Assembly (NCBI GenBank): GCA_027066695.1
Contig: JAMONE010000197.1
Location: 1-7,547 of the forward strand
Length of the DNA stretch: 7,547 nt
Reading direction: 5' to 3'
Source of the DNA: Micavibrio sp.
Lineage (GTDB): Bacteria > Pseudomonadota > Alphaproteobacteria > Micavibrionales > Micavibrionaceae
Below the pieces are notes generated by a model. It did not search any database. It was not told the DNA's origin and saw only the letters and a program-made list of their open reading frames with translations. Below are positions 1 to 6,055 of this stretch, one piece after another (positions within the stretch are counted from its first letter, which is position 1; the number at the start of each line of letters is the position of its first letter). The position numbers and the translations under genes are program-made.

Positions 1-528
1 ACGCGCCTTGTCCATGAAAAAGGCGTTGCTATATTCGTTGAGGCAGCGCGGATTTTGAAAAAACGTGGTGTTAAAGCAAAATTTCAAATCGCAGGGGGTG
101 AGACAAAACATAATCCTAAGGCCATCTCTCGCGCACAGATGGAAGATATGGTTAAAGACGGCGCAGCGCAGTGGCTTGGGCGGGTTTCCGATATGCCAGA
201 GCTATTATCACGCGCCGCGTTGATTGTGTATCCATCATATTATGGCGAGGGAATACCGCGCGTATTGCTGGAATCTTGCGCAGCGGGCAGAGCTATTGTT
301 ACAACCGACCATGCAGGTTGCCGCGAGGCAGTTAAAAACGGGATCAATGGATTGCTTGTCGAGGTTAAAAACCCAGAGCAAACCGCCGATGCTATTTATG
401 AGCTGCTGACAAACCATGAAAAACGCAAAGCAATGGAAATCCAAAGCCGTAAATTAGCCGAGGAAGAATTTGATATTTATATAATTGCGCAAAAAACCAC
501 AAAGCTATATAATATATCTACATCATAA
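1..528 (+). CDS. Glycosyltransferase family 4 (GT-B fold), C-terminal part; 5' end outside the window
   Basis: The reading frame is open from base 1, so this is the last 175 codons of a longer gene; the TTG at 55 is internal. Visible residues cover the C-terminal nucleotide-sugar-binding Rossmann domain of a GT4 enzyme. It opens with RLVHEKGV, the usual 'R-L-x-x-x-K-G' entry to this domain, then gives the FQIAGG strand. The signature E-x7-E is E83 to E91 in the visible part (EGIPRVLLE), after the YPSYYGEG loop. TTDHAGCREAV and NGLLVEVKNPE follow, typical of donor-sugar binding. Family members move a sugar from an activated nucleotide-sugar to a lipid or glycan acceptor at the cytoplasmic face of the inner membrane, usually for O-antigen, capsule or other surface glycans. 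Donor and acceptor cannot be told from this fragment. yqgE starts 11 bases downstream and is probably cotranscribed. The family call is firm; the pathway is inference. Confidence 0.9.
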   Translation, partial: TRLVHEKGVAIFVEAARILKKRGVKAKFQIAGGETKHNPKAISRAQMEDMVKDGAAQWLGRVSDMPELLSRAALIVYPSYYGEGIPRVLLESCAAGRAIVTTDHAGCREAVKNGINGLLVEVKNPEQTADAIYELLTNHEKRKAMEIQSRKLAEEEFDIYIIAQKTTKLYNISTS

Positions 529-532
529 GGAG
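527..532 (+). promoter_or_regulatory. Strong ribosome binding site for yqgE
   Basis: AAGGAG overlaps the stop codon of the glycosyltransferase gene and lies 7 bases before the GTG at 540. It decides the start: the nearer ATG at 535 reads only two codons before TGA. The overlap suggests translation of the two genes from one transcript. Confidence 0.75.
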
Positions 533-539
533 ATATGCC

Positions 540-1124
540 GTGACGGCTGTAAAACAAGATCATTATTTGGCTGGAAAGCTGTTGCTTGCTATGCCGAGCA
601 TGGGCGACCCCAGATTTCATAGATCTGTAATTTTTATTTGCGCTCATGATGAAGATGGCGCGATGGGTTTGGTTATTAATAATAAAATGGCGGGCGTTGA
701 TTTCGGTGAGTTGGTTGGACAGCTAAAATTTGAATCAGACATTAAAATTAATTTTGATAAATTAAACCTGCCTGTTATGTGCGGCGGCCCTGTTGAGGCT
801 GCGCGTGGATTTTTACTACATTCCAGTGATTTTATGCGTGATGACACAATGAGGGTTGATAGCTCTTACGGCGTTACAGGAACGGTTGAGGCTTTGAAAG
901 ATGTTGCGCTGGGCGCGGGGCCAAAAGATATGATCTTTATTCTCGGCTATGCAGGTTGGGAAGCGGGGCAGCTTGATATTGAAATTCAGCAAAACTCGTG
1001 GCTGGTAGTAGATCCAGACCATGACCTTATCTTTGATGGTGTACCAGAAGGAAAATGGACACGCGCCATTAATAAATTGGGCATTGATCCCGCGATGCTA
1101 TCTAGTTTTTCAGGATCAGCTTAA
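540..1124 (+). CDS. yqgE: YqgE/AlgH family protein (UPF0301, DUF179)
   Basis: The protein has 194 residues, close to the usual length for this family (about 185-200). The start is GTG at 540, supported by AAGGAG 7 bases upstream. Family landmarks are clear: LAGKLLLAMPSMGDPRF at residues 10-26, SVIFICAHDEDGAMGLVIN at 29-47, GGPV at 82-85, and GYAGW at 136-140 followed by the NSW segment at 152-154. It has no signal peptide or membrane helix, so it should be cytosolic. YqgE is widespread in Proteobacteria. The old name AlgH comes from an alginate regulation link in Pseudomonas, but its biochemical role is not established. In many genomes it sits beside the Holliday junction resolvase gene yqgF; here it follows a glycosyltransferase instead. 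Its TAA interlocks with the stop of the convergent threonine ammonia-lyase gene. Family assignment is secure, function unknown. Confidence 0.95.
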   Translation: MTAVKQDHYLAGKLLLAMPSMGDPRFHRSVIFICAHDEDGAMGLVINNKMAGVDFGELVGQLKFESDIKINFDKLNLPVMCGGPVEAARGFLLHSSDFMRDDTMRVDSSYGVTGTVEALKDVALGAGPKDMIFILGYAGWEAGQLDIEIQQNSWLVVDPDHDLIFDGVPEGKWTRAINKLGIDPAMLSSFSGSA

Positions 1125-2332
1125 ACTTCACTCATAATATTAACGCGAAATCCTGCATTGGATAAGGTCGTGGTTATTTCATTTACATGATTTTTATCAC
1201 GCGCTTCTATTACGATATCAAGCTCGGCTTCTTTTAGGGACACTGTTTGCATCATGCGTTGGTGAATGACTTCTATAACATTAGCTCCTGATTCACCGAT
1301 TATGCGTGATATATCAGATAGCTGGCCTGGTGTATCGTCTATTTCGAAACGTAGACGGGTGACACGGCCATCACGCACAAGGCCGCGCATAATCAGTGTT
1401 GAAAGAGTGCGCGAATCTATGTTGCCGCCGCTAACCACCATTCCGACCTTTTTTCCACTGAATAGCTTTTTGTGTTTCTTTATTACCGCAAGCGCCGCTC
1501 CTGCTGCGCCTTCTGCAACTAATTTTTCATCACTTATTAAATCAAATATAGCCTCTTCAATTTCTGTTTCTGTAGCAGAGAATATATGATCAACCAGTTT
1601 ATCAATGATTTTCATGTCATTTTCGGAAGGTGCTTTTACCGCTATTCCCTCTGCTAATGTAGCTTTGCCACCAGTGAATTCTCTGCCCTCACGTTTGGCC
1701 AAGACAGCGTCAAAATGCTCAGCTTGTGCGCCAATCACCATTATATCAGGATTAATATGCTTCACCGCCGTAGCAATGCCAGCAATTAACCCGCCGCCGC
1801 CAATCGGCACAACAATTACATCAAGATCAGGGACTTGTTCCATAATCTCAATGCCAAGCGTTCCTTGCCCTGCAATTACATATTCGTCATCAAATGGGTG
1901 TATAAAGGTAAGGTTATTTTCCTTTGCTAAGCGAAGTGTCTCACTAACCGAGGCATCAAAATTATCACCATATATAATAATATCCGCGCCAAAATCCTTG
2001 GTGCGCTTGATTTTATTGAATGGTGTGTTATTCGGCATAACAATGGTTGAGGGGATTGCAAGGCGCGTAGCATTATAAGCAACGCCCTGCGCATGATTAC
2101 CTGCGCTACATGCTATTACGCCGTTTTTGCATTGGGTTTCATCTAGTGTCAAAAGTTTATTCAGTGCGCCTCTAGCCTTAAAAGCACTGGTATGCTGCAA
2201 ATTTTCAAGCTTAAGGTATAAATCAATGCCCATATGTAGCGATAGGCGCGTGGCTTTGACCATCGGGGTTAAAATCACAGCGTCTTTAATATTGTTGCGT
2301 GCGGCTAGTATGTTCTCAAATGTAAGGTTCAT
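1121..2332 (-). CDS. ilvA: Threonine ammonia-lyase (threonine dehydratase), PLP-dependent, with C-terminal ACT domain
   Basis: The enzyme deaminates L-threonine to 2-oxobutanoate and ammonia, the entry to isoleucine synthesis or a step in threonine breakdown. Counting from the ATG at 2332 (403 residues), the PLP lysine is K52 in HTSAFKARGA, SAGNHAQG at 76-83 is the substrate loop, and the phosphate-binding glycine loop is GGGG at 178-181. The ACT domain, from about residue 324 to the end, opens with VTRLRFEIDDTPGQL, an arrangement known for allosteric control by amino acids. One ACT domain and about 400 residues match the shorter TdcB-like/alphaproteobacterial form rather than the roughly 510-residue E. 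coli IlvA. The frame can be extended to a GTG at 2365 (414 residues), but homologous sequence begins near MNLTFENILAAR and no ribosome site precedes the GTG; AGGG lies just before the ATG. No other ilv or thr genes are visible, so a biosynthetic or catabolic role stays open. Confidence 0.93.
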   Translation of the reverse strand: MNLTFENILAARNNIKDAVILTPMVKATRLSLHMGIDLYLKLENLQHTSAFKARGALNKLLTLDETQCKNGVIACSAGNHAQGVAYNATRLAIPSTIVMPNNTPFNKIKRTKDFGADIIIYGDNFDASVSETLRLAKENNLTFIHPFDDEYVIAGQGTLGIEIMEQVPDLDVIVVPIGGGGLIAGIATAVKHINPDIMVIGAQAEHFDAVLAKREGREFTGGKATLAEGIAVKAPSENDMKIIDKLVDHIFSATETEIEEAIFDLISDEKLVAEGAAGAALAVIKKHKKLFSGKKVGMVVSGGNIDSRTLSTLIMRGLVRDGRVTRLRFEIDDTPGQLSDISRIIGESGANVIEVIHQRMMQTVSLKEAELDIVIEARDKNHVNEITTTLSNAGFRVNIMSEV

Positions 2333-2423
2333 TGCCCTATTATCCCGTGTAAATACAATCGACACGCTACATATGTTTTAGATAAAAGGCAATGTATAGA
2401 AATTTGTTTATATATAGATGCTC

Positions 2424-2819
2424 TTAATCCATATCTGACCAATATGGTCTTTCTGCGGATGGTTGGGGGATTCTTTTTCCGCATCGTTTATATATTATTT
2501 TCATTTTATTGAATTTTTTTGACTTAAAAAACTTCACAATTTCTTTCATTTCCTTTTTTAAATCCATAGCCTTTCCTTTATTTTTTGGCTTTGATTTATA
2601 GTCATTCAAATAATTCAATTCTTTGATTTTTGCATTTGCTTTACGATCAAAGCTTTTAATCTTACGTAAATCATCTTTTGTACACTGCTCTTTATTTTTT
2701 GCAGATTTTTGCTCCGATGATTTATTGCTTTTTGCGGTATAATCAACGGCAAGAGCTGTCACGGGGAGTGATAATAATAAAATAGAGAAAAGTGGAATTT
2801 GAAATAAATATTTAAACAT
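2424..2819 (-). CDS. Small exported lysine-rich protein, unrecognised
   Basis: I do not recognise a family for these 131 residues. The N-terminus is a textbook Sec signal peptide: MFK, a hydrophobic core at residues 4-18, then PVTALA with likely signal peptidase I cleavage after A24. The mature part of about 107 residues has some 27 lysines and 5 arginines against 14 acidic residues, so it is strongly basic. It has two cysteines, C46 and C113, which could form a disulfide in the periplasm. Residues 48-112 look helical, with charged repeats such as DLKKEMKEIVKFFKSKKF, and the tail is Pro/aromatic (PQPSAERPYW). The ATG at 2819 has only a weak upstream GTGAG. The gene is clearly AT-richer than its neighbours. 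It lies 91 bases upstream of the threonine ammonia-lyase gene on the same strand and diverges from phoH. Export is well supported; a nucleic-acid or anionic-surface binding role is only a guess. Confidence 0.75.
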   Translation of the reverse strand: MFKYLFQIPLFSILLLSLPVTALAVDYTAKSNKSSEQKSAKNKEQCTKDDLRKIKSFDRKANAKIKELNYLNDYKSKPKNKGKAMDLKKEMKEIVKFFKSKKFNKMKIIYKRCGKRIPQPSAERPYWSDMD

Positions 2820-2969
2820 TTTGCTTACTCACTATGATTTGTAATTATATTTAATCATACTATATTTTTACTTGTTTTGTAAAATTATGTATTAAAATAT
2901 AATAAAAATGGAAAAAAGCACTGATTTTTGCTATATTACATATGTGATAGTCTTTAATTCAATTTTATT

Positions 2970-3000
2970 GATATTGAATATCTTACGATCTGAAAAGATC
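2970..3000. repeat. Two adjacent perfect palindromes upstream of phoH
   Basis: GATATT-G-AATATC at 2970-2982 is a perfect inverted repeat with 6-base arms. GATCT-GAAA-AGATC at 2987-3000 has 5-base arms around a GAAA tetraloop. They lie about 77-107 bases before the phoH start. The first looks like a dimeric regulator site; the second could be a small RNA hairpin in the leader. In AT-rich DNA short palindromes arise by chance, so a regulatory role is inference. Confidence 0.35.
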
Positions 3001-3062
3001 TGTAGCCCAGCCTTTCACGTCCTTCACTTCCGACATATTTACTTCACTTAAACTCTTAAACA

Positions 3063-3068
3063 GAGGAG
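3063..3068 (+). promoter_or_regulatory. Ribosome binding site for phoH
   Basis: GAGGAG lies 8 bases before the ATG at 3077. This is a strong Shine-Dalgarno match and fixes the start codon. Confidence 0.75.
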
Positions 3069-3076
3069 CATCGCCT

Positions 3077-3829
3077 ATGTCTAAAAAGTCTCGTAAATCA
3101 AAAAATCCATCGCACCATAACAAAGAAAATGTAGTTCACCCATCATCATTTAAAAGTGATAGCTGGCATCCGCTGGATACAGAAATAGATGGGCGCAGAG
3201 ACCAAAAATATGTGAAAAACATTAAGCCACGCTCAGAAGGGCAGGCGCAGTTAATACAAGCAATCAAGGATTATAGCCTTACTTTTGCCGTTGGTCCTGC
3301 TGGAACAGGTAAAACATATTTGGCAATTTCTGCCGCTGTCGAAGCCCTTGAGAAAGGCGAAGTTGAGCGCATAGTATTATCTCGTCCTGCAATGGAAGCT
3401 GGCGAGTCCCTTGGCTTTCTCCCCGGTGATGTGCAAGAGAAAATGGCGCCATATCTTCGCCCATTATATGATTCTCTTGGTGATCGTTTAGGTGGCAAAA
3501 AAGTTCGTAAAATGCTTGAGGATGGTACAATCGAAATTGCACCAATCGGCTTTATGCGCGGTCGTACACTCAATAACTCTTTCGTGGTAATTGATGAAGC
3601 GCAAAACTGTACTTATGGCCAGTTAAAGATGATTCTCTCTCGCCTTGGTTGGCATTCAACAATGGTTGTTACTGGTGATCCAGGGCAATCGGATTTGCTG
3701 GAGGGCATTTCAGGTTTAAAACAAATAAGTGAAAAACTTGAATTTATTGAAAATATTGCCGTTTGCAATCTCGGTAAGACTGATATAGTTCGCCACCCCC
3801 TAGTTGCTGAAATGTTAGGCGTATTATAG
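3077..3829 (+). CDS. phoH: PhoH-family ATPase, short stand-alone form
   Basis: The protein is 250 residues with a single P-loop NTPase domain. The first 45 residues are basic and low in complexity (MSKKSRKSKNPSHHNKEN). Then come the PRSEGQAQLIQAI adenine-contact segment at 51-63, Walker A GPAGTGKT at 73-80, SRPAMEAGESLGFLPG at 102-117, Walker B VVIDEAQN at 170-177, the sensor-like VTGDPGQ at 198-204, and the family's DIVRHPLV near residue 240. PhoH proteins are cytosolic ATPases linked to RNA metabolism and, in E. coli, to phosphate starvation; the precise substrate is uncertain. The protein is shorter than the usual YbeZ/PhoL type (about 320-350 residues), lacks the N-terminal extension, and has no ybeY, miaB or corC-like neighbour, so it is the separate short type also seen in phages. 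It diverges from the lysine-rich protein gene and converges on guaA. The family call is firm; the symbol is by family only. Confidence 0.92.
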   Translation: MSKKSRKSKNPSHHNKENVVHPSSFKSDSWHPLDTEIDGRRDQKYVKNIKPRSEGQAQLIQAIKDYSLTFAVGPAGTGKTYLAISAAVEALEKGEVERIVLSRPAMEAGESLGFLPGDVQEKMAPYLRPLYDSLGDRLGGKKVRKMLEDGTIEIAPIGFMRGRTLNNSFVVIDEAQNCTYGQLKMILSRLGWHSTMVVTGDPGQSDLLEGISGLKQISEKLEFIENIAVCNLGKTDIVRHPLVAEMLGVL

Positions 3830-3925
3830 AATGCTTCCGCAGATTTATAAAAATACACCAATATTAGCATTCTCGATTTGATTATGGATCTATCTAAGTT
3901 ATTTAACGCTGAATTTTCATTTGCA

Positions 3926-3955
3926 ATGCTGTGCAGCACTTAGCATGGGAGTGCT
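3926..3955. repeat. Overlapping inverted repeats between phoH and guaA
   Basis: Three competing stems share this stretch: ATGCT 3926-3930 with AGCAT 3942-3946, TGCTG 3927-3931 with CAGCA 3934-3938, and AGCACT 3935-3940 with AGTGCT 3950-3955. They cannot all form together. No run of T follows on the plus strand, nor of A before it for the minus strand, so it is not a classical terminator. It sits in the 231-base convergent gap (3830-4060), which otherwise holds no gene I can see. Confidence 0.35.
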
Positions 3956-3979
3956 ATATCTCGTTTTCGTAGGATAAGT

Positions 3980-4003
3980 GCCGTTATTCATCACGGTTTT
4001 TGT
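3980..4003 (+). terminator. Possible weak rho-independent terminator downstream of phoH
   Basis: CCGT at 3981-3984 pairs with ACGG at 3993-3996 across an 8-base loop, and a G-T pair can extend it by one. TTTTT follows at once. The stem is short, so the call is weak, but position (150 bases after the phoH stop, facing guaA) and T-run fit. Confidence 0.35.
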
Positions 4004-4060
4004 ATTGTTGTATCTTTTTTTCGCGTAATGCCAAGACGTTTAAATGACTATTGAAAGGCT

Positions 4061-5662
4061 TTACTCCCACTCAATCGTACCTGGTGGTTTACTTGTTATA
4101 TCGTAGACAACGCGATTAATGCCGTGGACTTCGTTAATGATGCGCGTACTTACCCTGCTCAAGAATTTATGTTCAAACGGATAATATTCGGCGGTCATTC
4201 CGTCGGTTGAAGTGACAGCACGCAGGCCGCAAACATAGTCGTAAGTGCGGCTATCGCCCATAACACCAACGGTTCGCACAGGCAGCAATACAGTGAAGGC
4301 TTGCCAGATTGTATCATAAAGTCCAGCCTTATGGATTTCATCGAGGTAGACCAAATCGGCTTTGCGCAAAATTTCGAGCTTTTCAGCCGTGATTGCACCT
4401 GGAATGCGGATGGCCAGACCCGGCCCTGGGAAGGGGTGGCGGCGGATAAATTCTTCGGGCATATGAAGCTCACGCCCAAGTATGCGCACTTCATCCTTGA
4501 ATAAATCGCGCAGTGGCTCAACCAAATCCATCGCCATATTATCGGGTAATCCACCGACATTATGGTGGCTTTTGATAGTCAAGGACTCGCCGCCGACAAT
4601 ACTAACGCTTTCGATAACATCGGGGTAGAGCGTGCCTTGAGCGAGGAATTTCGCAGATTTGCCTAGCTCCTCGGTAATGCGCTCAGAGCATTTATCAAAT
4701 ACTTCGATGAATAAGCGGCCAATGATTTTACGCTTTTCCTCAGGGTCACTAACGCCGTCAAGCTCGCCTAGGAATAGTTCTTCCGCATCTTCCTTGATAA
4801 GCTTGATTTTATAATGATCGCGAAACATTGCTACTACTTGCCTGCTTTCGCCAGAGCGCATAAGGCCTGTATCAACGTAAATACAAGTTAGTTGATCGCC
4901 GATTGCTTCATGCAGTAAAATGGCCGTTACAGAGCTGTCTACTCCGCCAGAAAGCCCGCAAATAACGTGTTCATCGCCGACTTGATCGCGGATGCGTTGG
5001 ATAATCTCGCTGTGGAAGGCTGCCATTGTCCAATCGCCCGAACAGCCGCAAACCTCGTGGGTAAAGTTCTTTAGTAGCTCACGCCCATGCAGAGTATGCA
5101 AAACTTCGGGGTGAAACTGAACGCCGTAAAAATGACGCTCTGTATCGGCGATAAATGCGTACGGCGCACCTTCGGATTTAGCAATAACCTTAAAGCCTTC
5201 GGGAAGCGATGCTACGTGATCGCCGTGGCTCATCCATACTTGCTCATGCGCGCCTTTATCCCAGACATTTGTGGTGATCTCGGAATGATCCAGCACATCA
5301 ACAAATGCGCGGCCAAATTCGCGGGATTGCTCGGCCTCAACGTTTCCGCCAAGCTGCTCAACCATTGTTTGCTGGCCATAGCATATGCCAAAGATAGGCA
5401 CGCCCAGCTCGAACACTATTTGCGGAGCTTTGGGCGCATTATCATCAAGAACAGAAAGTGGCCCGCCCGAAAGGATAATTCCCTTGGGAGCATAAGCTTT
5501 AATGCGCTCATCATCGGCGTGGTTGAACGGCCATACCTCACAATATACGCCGCTTTCACGTAGGCGGCGGGCGATTAACTGGGTAACTTGTGATCCGAAG
5601 TCCAAAATTAGGATATGTTCGTGATCTTTGCTTGGCGCTGTGGCCTGAATGTTTTTTGTCAT
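4061..5662 (-). CDS. guaA: GMP synthase (glutamine-hydrolysing)
   Basis: GuaA converts XMP, ATP and glutamine to GMP, the last step of de novo GMP synthesis in the cytosol. At 533 residues it is complete (E. coli enzyme 525). The class I glutamine amidotransferase domain (about 16-205) carries the catalytic triad C94 in GICYGQQ, H184 and E186 in FHPEV; the oxyanion region SGGP is at 65-68. The ATP-pyrophosphatase domain follows, with the PP-loop GLSGGVDSS at 236-244 and RHPFPGPGL at 408-416. The dimerisation and XMP-binding domain closes with the invariant-looking tail PPGTIEWE at 526-533. The ATG at 5662 gives a normal N-terminus, since HILILDFGSQ should start near residue 15, and no other in-frame ATG lies between. 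No good ribosome site precedes it, and an out-of-frame ATG lies 4 bases upstream. No guaB is visible nearby. The gene appears somewhat GC-richer than its neighbours, as is common for highly conserved genes. Confidence 0.98.
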   Translation of the reverse strand: MTKNIQATAPSKDHEHILILDFGSQVTQLIARRLRESGVYCEVWPFNHADDERIKAYAPKGIILSGGPLSVLDDNAPKAPQIVFELGVPIFGICYGQQTMVEQLGGNVEAEQSREFGRAFVDVLDHSEITTNVWDKGAHEQVWMSHGDHVASLPEGFKVIAKSEGAPYAFIADTERHFYGVQFHPEVLHTLHGRELLKNFTHEVCGCSGDWTMAAFHSEIIQRIRDQVGDEHVICGLSGGVDSSVTAILLHEAIGDQLTCIYVDTGLMRSGESRQVVAMFRDHYKIKLIKEDAEELFLGELDGVSDPEEKRKIIGRLFIEVFDKCSERITEELGKSAKFLAQGTLYPDVIESVSIVGGESLTIKSHHNVGGLPDNMAMDLVEPLRDLFKDEVRILGRELHMPEEFIRRHPFPGPGLAIRIPGAITAEKLEILRKADLVYLDEIHKAGLYDTIWQAFTVLLPVRTVGVMGDSRTYDYVCGLRAVTSTDGMTAEYYPFEHKFLSRVSTRIINEVHGINRVVYDITSKPPGTIEWE

Positions 5663-5700
5663 GCATGGTTTTTACATGTAAGTGGCGCGCGGCGCAAATG

Positions 5701-5799
5701 TTATTTACGGTTAAAGTGAATGAATGCCATTCCTGCTGTAACAATTATAACGCCGCCAATAATTGTCCAGATGTCAGGATATTCGTTAAAGGTATATGT
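5701..5799 (-). pseudogene. C-terminal remnant of a DMT/EamA-type transporter
   Basis: Read on the minus strand, the frame ending at TAA 5701-5703 encodes TYTFNEYPDIWTIIGGVIIV followed by TAGMAFIHFNRK and a stop. This matches the last helix of drug/metabolite transporters (EamA family): a 'F-x-E-x-P-D-x-W-T-x-x-G' loop, a 16-18 residue hydrophobic helix, then a short basic cytoplasmic tail. Intact members have about 280-300 residues and ten helices; only about 32 codons remain, cut off by an in-frame TAA at 5800-5802, and no start codon precedes it. Upstream in another frame the minus strand reads RANLPNSQVF, which might be a further scrap of the penultimate region, but that is weak. It lies 38 bases upstream of guaA on the same strand, so a transporter gene probably once stood there. 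The family resemblance is recognised by eye, not by a search. Confidence 0.6.
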
Positions 5800-5983
5800 T
5801 TAGTTTCAAAAACTTGTGAATTAGGCAAATTAGCCCTCGTCACATGTATGAGGAAATTATTGGTAATTTTAAATGCAATATTAAAAACCAAAAAAACATA
5901 AAAATATGTTTGACATTTAAGACGGTCGATACTCGCCGTTTTACAAAGCTTCTCTAATAAGTAAAAATAATGGGTTTAATTAA

Positions 5984-6001
5984 TCACTGTACCTGCGGTG
6001 A
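5984..6001 (+). promoter_or_regulatory. Small leader hairpin upstream of the lipoprotein genes
   Basis: TCACTG at 5984-5989 can pair with CGGTGA at 5996-6001 (one G-T pair) around a 6-base loop. It stands 6 bases before the larger inverted repeat at 6008-6043. It could be part of a structured 5' leader; alone it is weak. Confidence 0.3.
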
Positions 6002-6007
6002 AAGAAT

Positions 6008-6043
6008 TGTTAGAATCTTAAAGTTGATATTTTTATTCTAACA
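6008..6043 (+). promoter_or_regulatory. 9-bp perfect inverted repeat abutting the ribosome binding site
   Basis: TGTTAGAAT at 6008-6016 is the exact reverse complement of ATTCTAACA at 6035-6043, with an 18-base AT-rich centre. The right arm ends on the first base of AGGA (6043-6046), the Shine-Dalgarno for the ATG at 6056. As RNA the stem could restrict ribosome access; as DNA the two arms could be an operator. Which applies cannot be read from sequence. Confidence 0.5.
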
Positions 6044-6055
6044 GGATTTTGTTCT

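Larger units (their letters stand above)
2820..3076. other. AT-rich divergent intergenic region
   Basis: These 257 bases separate the exported lysine-rich protein gene (minus) from phoH (plus), so they should hold promoters for both. The first 160 bases are very AT-rich with many short A and T runs. TGCTATATT at 2929-2937 resembles an extended -10 element pointing to phoH, but I see no convincing -35. Two adjacent palindromes at 2970-3000 are listed separately. I see no gene or RNA gene here. Confidence 0.6.
5663..6055. other. 393-base divergent region with transporter relic and promoters
   Basis: This gap lies between guaA (minus) and a lipoprotein gene (plus). Next to guaA is a 10-bp perfect palindrome TTACATGTAA (5672-5681), then the degraded transporter 3' end at 5701-5799. 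From 5800 to about 5980 the DNA is AT-rich with no supported gene. The leader hairpins of the lipoprotein gene occupy 5984-6043. A TTGACA hexamer occurs at 5910-5915 on the plus strand but has no -10 at the right distance. Confidence 0.6.

Noticed and set aside
1266..2078. Long open frames on the plus strand, opposite the threonine ammonia-lyase gene (107 and 157 codons)
   Set aside because: They mirror a well-conserved gene on the minus strand, have no recognisable domain and no convincing ribosome site.
2333..2365. GTG start at 2365 for the threonine ammonia-lyase gene
   Set aside because: The extra 11 residues are not family-like and no ribosome site precedes the GTG; the ATG at 2332 fits better.
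2820..3076. Possible RNA gene or mobile element end in the AT-rich divergent region
   Set aside because: I found no tRNA-like cloverleaf, no terminal inverted repeats and no target duplication; only short palindromes.
5087..5563. 158-codon plus-strand open frame inside guaA
   Set aside because: It is antisense to the conserved amidotransferase domain, and its protein has no recognisable features.
5590..5901. 103-codon plus-strand open frame spanning the guaA start and the upstream region
   Set aside because: It crosses the guaA start and the transporter relic antisense, with no domain or ribosome site.
5910..5945. TTGACA at 5910-5915 as a promoter for the lipoprotein genes, and the ACGG/CCGT hairpin with TTTT at 5922-5942 as a terminator
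   Set aside because: No -10 element lies 16-18 bases downstream of the hexamer. The hairpin has only 4 pairs and no plus-strand gene upstream to terminate.
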